A stretch of 64,000 nucleotides of DNA, from assembly GCA_013180625.2 (NCBI GenBank), contig SNVD02001293.1, forward strand, positions 79,464 through 143,463. The letters run 5' to 3'. Position numbers and translations under genes: made by a program. Under the pieces are notes generated by a model. The model did not search any database, was not told the DNA's origin, and was given only the letters and a program-made list of their open reading frames with translations. Source of the DNA: Boswellia sacra (Eukaryota; Streptophyta; Magnoliopsida; Sapindales; Burseraceae). Positions 57,619-64,000 of the stretch are shown in pieces (the first letter of the stretch is position 1; each line of letters opens with the position of its first letter).

Positions 57619-58371
57619 TGTTATGAAACCAAGATGAATAATAAAGAAATAAGAACAATAATAACAACACAAGATTTTGACGTGAAAACTCCAAAATTGG
57701 GAAGAAAAGAACTATGGCTTGTCTGAGACAGAGATTTTCAATATATGAAAAATATTAGAATTATATAGACTTTCTACTAAGTCCTAATAACCCCATTGCA
57801 CCTGCTTAGCTCTTTGCCTAAGCTATCTCACTCGCTCTCACACCTCCTAGAGGAATTTTAATCACTTCACTAAGAAATTTATCTAAAGCTTAACTTAAGA
57901 TGCTTCACCACTCCTAGAGGAATTTTAATCACCCTATTGAGGAATTTACCCAGAGGCAAATTTGAGATGCTTCAAGTGGTAGACATGTTACCAAAGAGTA
58001 AGTTCCTCACTAGAGAGGAATTTCCCTATCGCTAAACTTGAATGCTTCAAGTGGTGCACATGTAACCAAAGAGTAAGTTCCTTCATATTAGCTTGCAAGT
58101 TCTATGCTTTGTTTCAATTACTAAGCAATGTGGGATTAATACACAACCCTTTATTTCTAATTTCCTACTAATATAGATCATTTTCCTTCCTTTTGAAATA
58201 GAGCTCTCCTAATTTAGAATTCTTATCCTTTCAGGACTTCTAGGAACGCCCTTTTATTTAGCCAATATCTTGACAAATCTCCACCTTGACTAGATTAAAC
58301 CTTTAACACTGTCTCTTACCAACGACCGCGATCCTTAAACTGCTATCTAAGATTTCATCTCGACTATAAGA
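57619..58371 (-). mobile_element. Truncated copia element: 3' LTR, polypurine tract and short internal piece
   Basis: LTR 57619-58275 (about 657 bp), plus strand TGTTATGAAACC...CTTGACA. The sense strand has AAGGTGGAGATT directly upstream of TGTCAAG, a common copia polypurine tract/LTR junction. About 95 bp of internal DNA follow, and then at about 58372 the sequence switches to the sulfotransferase start. The rest of the element and its 5' LTR are missing. An unrelated repeat inside the LTR (GGAATTT-type blocks at 57850-58030) recurs three times. Confidence 0.7.
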
Positions 58372-58444
58372 CGGGCTCTTCAATCTCATTCTTTTGCTTT
58401 TCTTCTACAACTAAACCAACTTCATAATCAGCTGTGCTCTCTAT
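58372..58444 (-). pseudogene. Sulfotransferase start remnant (second gene copy)
   Basis: The minus strand matches the first codons of the sulfotransferase at 50532: E-S-T-A-D-Y-E-V-G and E-E-K-Q-K correspond to E-N-T-A-D-F-E-V-G and E-E-K-Q-K there. The start codon has become ATA (58442-58444). After I-E-E the homology ends at a copia fragment. The 5' flank to its right also matches, so this is a second tandem copy cut off after about 24 codons. Confidence 0.85.
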
Positions 58445-58540
58445 AGAAATTTTCGGTGCTCAACTTTAGGGTTAATTATATTAGTCACCAACATACCATT
58501 CTAACGATTAATTAATAAGAGTATTTTATTTGATGAATAT

Positions 58541-58730
58541 TGCTAGACTTATAACTCAAATATAGTGCAAAGTCTACAACCTAATATGGTAGCCTAAGTC
58601 ATAAAATCCTACTAAATATGTAACTTCCTTCATTTATTTTTGTTTTTTTCCTTATAATATGAATTTTTGTCATGTAATCTGCTACATCAAGTTACAGACT
58701 TTGAGTTGTATTTGAATTGCAAGTCTAGTA
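58541..58730. mobile_element. Small MITE in flank copy 3
   Basis: About 190 bp missing from the other flank copies. The left end TGCTAGACTTATAACTC and an inner CAAAGTCTACAAC pair with the right end, which on the opposite strand reads TACTAGACTTGCAA and CAAAGTCTGTAAC. TATTTGAT occurs on both sides and may be the duplicated target. Confidence 0.75.
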
Positions 58731-58946
58731 CTATTATTATTTGATATGGTTAATTGATTGGAATGACTTTACTTTTTTAATGAGAAAATATCACATGCTA
58801 TATATATCACAATAAATTATAGATTAATTAGCCATGAAAAAGAGTGTAGTAAGTGACTAGTGGCACACAAGCACTAATAAAGGTGTAATTATTAGTGTTA
58901 TTATGTATTACTTTATTCAAAACGCCAAACGGATAAAATTTTTTAA

Positions 58947-60919
58947 AGGGTCATAATCAGACGGCCCCCATTATATGGTGAAATATCAATCAGTCACCAG
59001 CATTTTCCAAAACATACACTAAACCCCCAGCCATTAGCGTTCATTCCATCAGAATGTTAGTTCACTTTATGTTAGTCCTTGTAATTACCTTCTAAACCCT
59101 TTCCAATTCCAAAACTTTGCCATGCTTAAAAAGAATCATTAAATTTGAAATTTTTTTTCACGTTATCTTTCCTTGACAAAACGACAAAAAAAGAAATAGG
59201 TGCACCCGGGTGTAAACAAATGCGAGAAGAAGAAAGAGAAAAAGCAATAAGAAAATCTTTCACTCTTCCACTTTCTCTACTTCACCTTTGTCCTCTCACC
59301 CTCTCTACTCCATTTGTACGATGACCCACCACTTACATTATTCTAGCAAGTGCATCATCATCCCACAACTTATTGCATAAAATAAGCTATATCATATTTT
59401 TATCTAATTTATTTTGTAATTTTATGTCCTTACACAACCAGTAAAATCACACAATTTAGGAATAAAAAATAATTTTACATCCTTAGATTCACCAATCAAA
59501 ATCGCACCATCATTAAAATTCATGGTTTTACTGATGAAATTTGAATTCTTCACATTCAACCAAGCCAACACAAACAGAAATCCAATTTCACTTTCTTGCC
59601 GAAAAATTGAATTTTTACAAGCAACAATAAGTGAAATTATATACGCAATCAAAAGAAACAATAGAATCCAAACTCAAATCTCTTTACAAGTAAAACCTCA
59701 CTACAAATCAGAAACTGATGACACCCCATATCAAATTTGCTCAGTTGAATCAATTTCATCAATCAAACAATAGAGTGAAATCACACAAAAAAAAAAATCA
59801 CATAGACCACTGTTTCTTCTTCTAAACATTTCAAACCAATCCAAGAATTCCTGTCAAAATCAAATCCTTGGAGTCTATTCATCGTTGGCAAAGAGCAGCT
59901 AATAACAAAATTGATGGTGAAGAAAGATAGTGAAATCACACAACCAAAAGGAAAACAAACAAAGGCAGATTGATCGGTCAAAGCCTGACAGCCCCACTAG
60001 TCATAATTTCATTACCTTGGGTCATGGCAACAAATTGAAAGAAAACACGACTGGTCATTGTCAATGCCATGGCCACAAACCCTAGTGCCCATCTCCAGAT
60101 CACATTCTGCCTTCTACCAAACCCAAATGCAAGCCACCACTGCTAGTGCCCAACCTCCATATTGCACTCTTGTTTCTACCAAAACCAAATGCAAGTCGCT
60201 AGTCCTTGCGCCCACCGTTCAATGCTAGTACTGAGATTGAATCTAATTAGATGGCTTGAATATGATTCCAGAAAAAGGTAAAGAGAGGGAGAGGGAGGTT
60301 CAGCTTTCCTCGGCGAGAGTGGGCATCTGAGAAGTTGATCGCGAGAGTGGGGTTGGGGGCACAAAAAAGTTGCTGATATAATTTTAATTATGAAAGGGTA
60401 ATATAGTTATTTCTCAATTTTCAGACATTAGAAAGAAAAAAAAGTGATAAAATTTCACTTTTTGTATTCAGATAATTTTATCTGAAAATAAGTGATTAGA
60501 TTATAAAACAAACAATCCTAAATTATATGAACTTCTTAAATCTGAATAGATTCAGATATAAGTGAGTAAAACAAACAGCCCAGAGAGTGAGAAAAGGAAT
60601 AAGTGAGAGATCGAGGAAAGGAGATAGGATGGAAGAGAAGAGGATTTTCATGTAGAGCGGAGTTTCACCGTAAAAGAAAAAGCAGAAGGGAGGGGTAGGA
60701 GAGAGAAAGAAAAACAAAATAAAAAAGAATGAAAAAATAATTAAAGAATTTCATTTTTATTATTTTATTTAGGATATTTTACCCATAACATAAAATTATT
60801 GTGACACCCTTAGCTTCATGGAATGGAGATTAATGGTTGGGGGTTTAGTGTTAGTTAGGAAAACTACAATGACCAATTGATGTTTCGCCATATAATGGGG
60901 GTTGCTTGATAATTACCCT
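58947..60919. mobile_element. Long-TIR DNA element, possibly MULE-like, in flank copy 3
   Basis: 1,973 bp with inverted ends of about 100 bp: AGGGTCATAATCAGACGGCC at the left and AGGGTAATTATCAAGCAACC on the opposite strand at the right, both followed by CCCATTATATGG-GAAA. Further in, both ends have ACACTAAACCCCCA. The sequence 60000-60360 is clearly more GC-rich and repeats AACCAAATGCAAG-type words, which may be captured host DNA. No transposase recognised. The target duplication is unclear (ATTTTTTAA against ATTTGGAAA). Confidence 0.8.
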
Positions 60920-61222
60920 ATTTGGAAATAAAAAATTTAAATAAATTAAAGTTAATTACTACATGATATGAACCGCTTTATTTGATTACCAAAATTGCAA
61001 ATGTCATGTAGTGATAACATTGTGCACATAAAGAAGTTAAATATGTATTTAGATTAATGAGTAGTCTTAAAACAGAAAATTAAAATTAAAAAGTAAAACT
61101 AAAAATAAAAATAAAGATTTTAATATTAATTTATAATATTATTCAATATTTTTATTCATCGGATTTATAGTAACACTGTAAATGCAATTAACTGTTCATT
61201 TTTTCTAGATAAAAGAAATCCA

Positions 61223-62257
61223 TGTTGTAAATGGCTAAGTAAATATTGTCCGCTTTGGCATTACAAGGCCTCACGGTTTTGTTTTTGGTCTTTAGGCTCA
61301 AAACACGTCTCCCAAATGAAGGCCTCTTGCCTTATTTAAAACGCACTGCGCCAATGCACAAGAGCGATGTGGAATCCTTTCACGACACAACCCCTATCAC
61401 GATCATGCTAATAACGTGTTATAAATGGCTGAGTAGATATTGTCTACTTTGGCACGATAGGGCCTCATGGTTTTGTTACTAGGCTTCAAGTCCAAAATGC
61501 GTCTATTAAGTGAAGATCTATACTACCATTTAAATCGCACTGCTCTGATGCATGAGAGGGATCTGGGATCTTCACAACACAACAAAATCCAGCCCAAAAA
61601 CCCCCACATTGCTATCATGTTGATATTGTGTTAATGGCCTCACGATTTTGTTCCTGGTCTTTGGCCTTAAAATGTGTCTACTAAGTGAGACGCATGCCCC
61701 ATCGCGATCATCCTGATAATGTGTAATAAATGGCTTAGTAGATATTGTCTACTTTCGCAATACAAGGCCTCACGGTTTTGTTTATGGGCTTTAGGTCCAA
61801 AATGTGTCTACTAAGTGAAGGCCTATTACCCCATTTAAATCGCATTGCTTTGATACACGGAAGCGATGTGGAATGCTTTTTTTTCTTTTGGTAAATCGCT
61901 TAGTAAATATTATTCGCATTGCTCCCCTGCAGGAGAGCAATGTGGGATTTTAGGTCACAACACATGCCCCTATTGCGATCATGTTAATAGCGTGCTATAA
62001 ATGGCTTAGTAGATATCGTCTGTCCTCATGATTTTGTTCCTAGGCTTCAAGCCTAAAATACGTCTACTAAGTAAACTGCACTGCTCTGATGCATAGGAGT
62101 GATGTGAGACTCTTTTCACAACACACTTTCATTGCAATCGTGTTGATAGTGTGTTGTAAAAGGCTTAGTAGACATTGTCCGCTTTGGCACTATAGGGTCT
62201 CATGGTTTTGTTCCTAGGCTTTAGGTCTAAAGCACGTCTACTAAGTGAAGGCCTATA
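61223..62257. repeat. Degenerate ~200-bp tandem array
   Basis: About seven units. Each unit start carries GGCTTAGTAGATATTGTC, followed by GGCCTCACGGTTTTGTT, CGTCTACTAAGTGAAGG and ATTTAAATCGCACTGC. Unit starts lie near 61225, 61420, 61625, 61722, 61890, 61995 and 62150; several units are shortened. The array is cut by element E at 62258. Confidence 0.85.
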
Positions 62258-63668
62258 TGATGCGTTTGAAACTAGCAAGTATACTAGTCGCACAAGTAAT
62301 AAAGTGATAAGTAAGATATCGTTCCCACGAGGATTGATTCTAATTGAATTTGTTATTTCCAGCAACATTAAACTAAACAGGGGGGGATTTTTGTTGAATG
62401 CTTTACTAAATGAAATAAGAATGCAAGTAAAGAATAACAAAACAAAAAGTAAATTTGAATGAAAAATCAATGGGAGAAAGCTGGTTAAGGGATCCTTCTC
62501 TACCACAAGATATGGATTTGCGAATTAATTGTAGAATTGTCATCTAATTACAGCATTGAAGTTATCAACCGTAGATAATAACAAGCTCTATTACCCAATC
62601 TTTCCTTACTTTGTTGTTAAATAAAACAAGCTCTTTATTTAATCTCTATCCATTAAACAACCTAGAACAAGCTCTCTGAGTTTAATTCAATGGATGCATT
62701 ATGATAAGAAAGATAGGTTGATCTAAGCAATAAACACACAAGCTCGGATTATTTAACTTAGGTTATATTCTCCAATTGCAATCTCTGATCACAATTTTGC
62801 TACTAATGATTAGAAATTCAAGACAATTACGGATCAAGATTTCTAGTCTAGCAATAAATCACAACCAGATTATATTCAGTTGGCCACTCAAATACAATCA
62901 GCAAGCAATCATAAGCATTAAATATGGGAGAATACAAGCAACTTCAATTAGAGAATTGGATAACAATTCCTTACACAATCAACTTACAAAAACCATATCA
63001 GGGGCTTTGAAATCACCCTCAACCAATTCAGATTCAGTTACACATGTTTAAGAACGTGGTAAATACAATACAACATGGAGACATTCCAGAAAATGAAAGG
63101 GAAGGGAAAAACTTAGCAAATTTGATGTAATTCTCTTTGGATTGTAGTTCTTCCTCTTTCCAAGCTTCCTTTCTCCTTCAAGAACTCCAAGAGATGAAAG
63201 AATTCCAGAGCTTCAGCCTCCACCACGTTCTCCCCTCTTCAAGTTATCAAAATAAAACCCTAAAATGTGTTTAAATACTCTGCTACAGTGAATTGCTACA
63301 GTGCCCCGTATTATACATGCTACAGTGACTTGTGGAATTATATTTCTATACATCTCACACTGTTTTGATTACAACTTTTGGTACACTGAATGGATTTATA
63401 AACCGTAAATTTCTCCAGAAAATAGACTTCGAGAGCTTTCCAACGGTATATATCATGTCGTCGAGTTCATTGTATATCAATACAATTAAATCCGAGAAGA
63501 TCACTGACTAGCAGAGGTGAAATGAAGGGTTTTACTCCATTTTTGTGCAAGTTGCTCCAAAACTCCTACAAACATCAAAACCACACAAAAACGTAAAAAT
63601 ACCAAGGAATATAGCAAAGAAACATGGACGAATTGATATAAAAGTAATACATAAATAGACACCTATCA
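62258..63668 (-). repeat. Element E 3' LTR
   Basis: 1,411 bp, homologous to 5794-7213 and, reversed, to the solo LTR 54860-56267. No coding sequence. Confidence 0.93.
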
Positions 63669-64000
63669 AATTCCCCCACACTTAGACTTTGCTAGTCCTC
63701 GAGCAACTAAAATGATACGAAACAAAACTAAACCGAAACAGAATCACAGAAAAATTAAAACACACAAATGCTTCAACTTGCAAATAGGCCTCAAAGATTG
63801 TACTTAATTATAACCCAAGGAAAACTTCAAAATAATGCACTTGATCAAGAATTTCATCTCAAGGATTAGTTTCGCATCACTTCAATTCCTCAAGTGTGTG
63901 TGTGTAGAGCCATTCTCACCTAATCACTTGTAACCCAGATGAGTTTATGCATAAAAATGAATCATATTTAATATTGAAGATGTGTGTATAAATGAACTCC
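62258..64000 (-). mobile_element. Athila-type element E, 3' end only (runs past the window)
   Basis: The LTR at 62258-63668 (TGATGCG...CCTATCA) is of the element A family. After it come the polypurine tract (sense GTGTGGGGGAATT, 63669-63681), a conserved hairpin (63689-63706), and a spacer matching 7214-7552. This is the 3' end of an element in the minus orientation; its coding part lies beyond 64000. It is inserted in the tandem array. Confidence 0.92.

Larger units (their letters stand above)
58445..61222 (-). repeat. Sulfotransferase 5'-flank repeat, copy 3 (interrupted)
   Basis: Homologous to copies 1 and 2. It is interrupted by a small MITE (58541-58730) and a long-TIR element (58947-60919). 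The homology resumes at 60920 with AAATTAAAGTTAATTAC and continues to about 61222, matching copy 1 up to about 27200. Confidence 0.8.

Noticed and set aside
60176..60364. Small protein gene in the long-TIR element
   Set aside because: A 62-codon frame in the GC-rich part has low-complexity P/S/L content and no start context or family motif.

Overview
The window is AT-rich nuclear DNA from a eudicot plant, dominated by transposable elements nested inside one another. I see no intact host gene. The plant origin follows from the element families: Athila-type Ty3/gypsy retrotransposons with a tRNA-Asp primer site, Ty1/copia elements with a tRNA-iMet primer site, a plant LINE with a DUF4283/CCHC ORF1, a tRNA-derived SINE, two hAT lineages and several MITEs. 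It also follows from two plant host-gene relics, a cytosolic sulfotransferase and a LOG-like cytokinin-activating enzyme. The species cannot be read from the sequence.

Layout, left to right. 1-3008 is AT-rich spacer. From 3009 an Ac-type hAT transposase (BED finger) runs to 4055 and resumes at 23380. It is split by retroelement B (3' LTR 4061-5606, 5' LTR remnant ending at 23374, 5-bp target duplication GATGT). B was in turn invaded by Athila element A (LTRs 5794-7213 and 22043-23093, minus strand). A's gag is cut by a full-length LINE (15447-20909, target duplication TAGAAATCC). Between its integrase and 3' LTR, A carries an intronless full-length LOG-like pseudogene (9130-9778). The right half of the hAT holds a SINE (23981-24194). 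A copia RNase H/LTR fragment (25562-26493) follows. 28026-33161 is a gag-only copia element (C) whose 3' end carries a triplicated U3/polypurine-tract module. 34391-46974 is a second Athila-type element (D, target duplication GTTAG), with gag-pro-pol and an extra ORF after the integrase.

The right third preserves an old sulfotransferase locus. A single-exon sulfotransferase pseudogene (48043-50532, minus) is split by a non-autonomous hAT (48557-50030), which itself contains a smaller hAT MITE (49295-49808). The gene's 5' flank occurs three times in the window (26503-27200, 50533-51900, 58445-61222), and a second gene copy survives only as its first codons at 58372-58444. This marks a former tandem gene family with all copies on the minus strand, taken apart by insertions. 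Those are a 5'-truncated LINE (50595-51505), a MYM/TTF-type hAT (52180-57427) with a solo Athila LTR inside it (54860-56267), a copia LTR (57619-58275), a long-TIR DNA element (58947-60919) and a small MITE (58541-58730). The window ends with a degenerate ~200-bp tandem array (61223-62257) and the 3' LTR of another Athila element (E, 62258 to beyond the window edge).

Target-site duplications and reading frames that rejoin across insertions give a relative order: hAT, then B, then A, then LINE on the left; sulfotransferase, then hAT, then MITE on the right. The most unusual signals are the LOG-like pseudogene inside A, the three U3/polypurine modules of element C, a hairpin conserved just inside the polypurine tract of four Athila-type copies (A, B, D and E), and the three-copy sulfotransferase flank.
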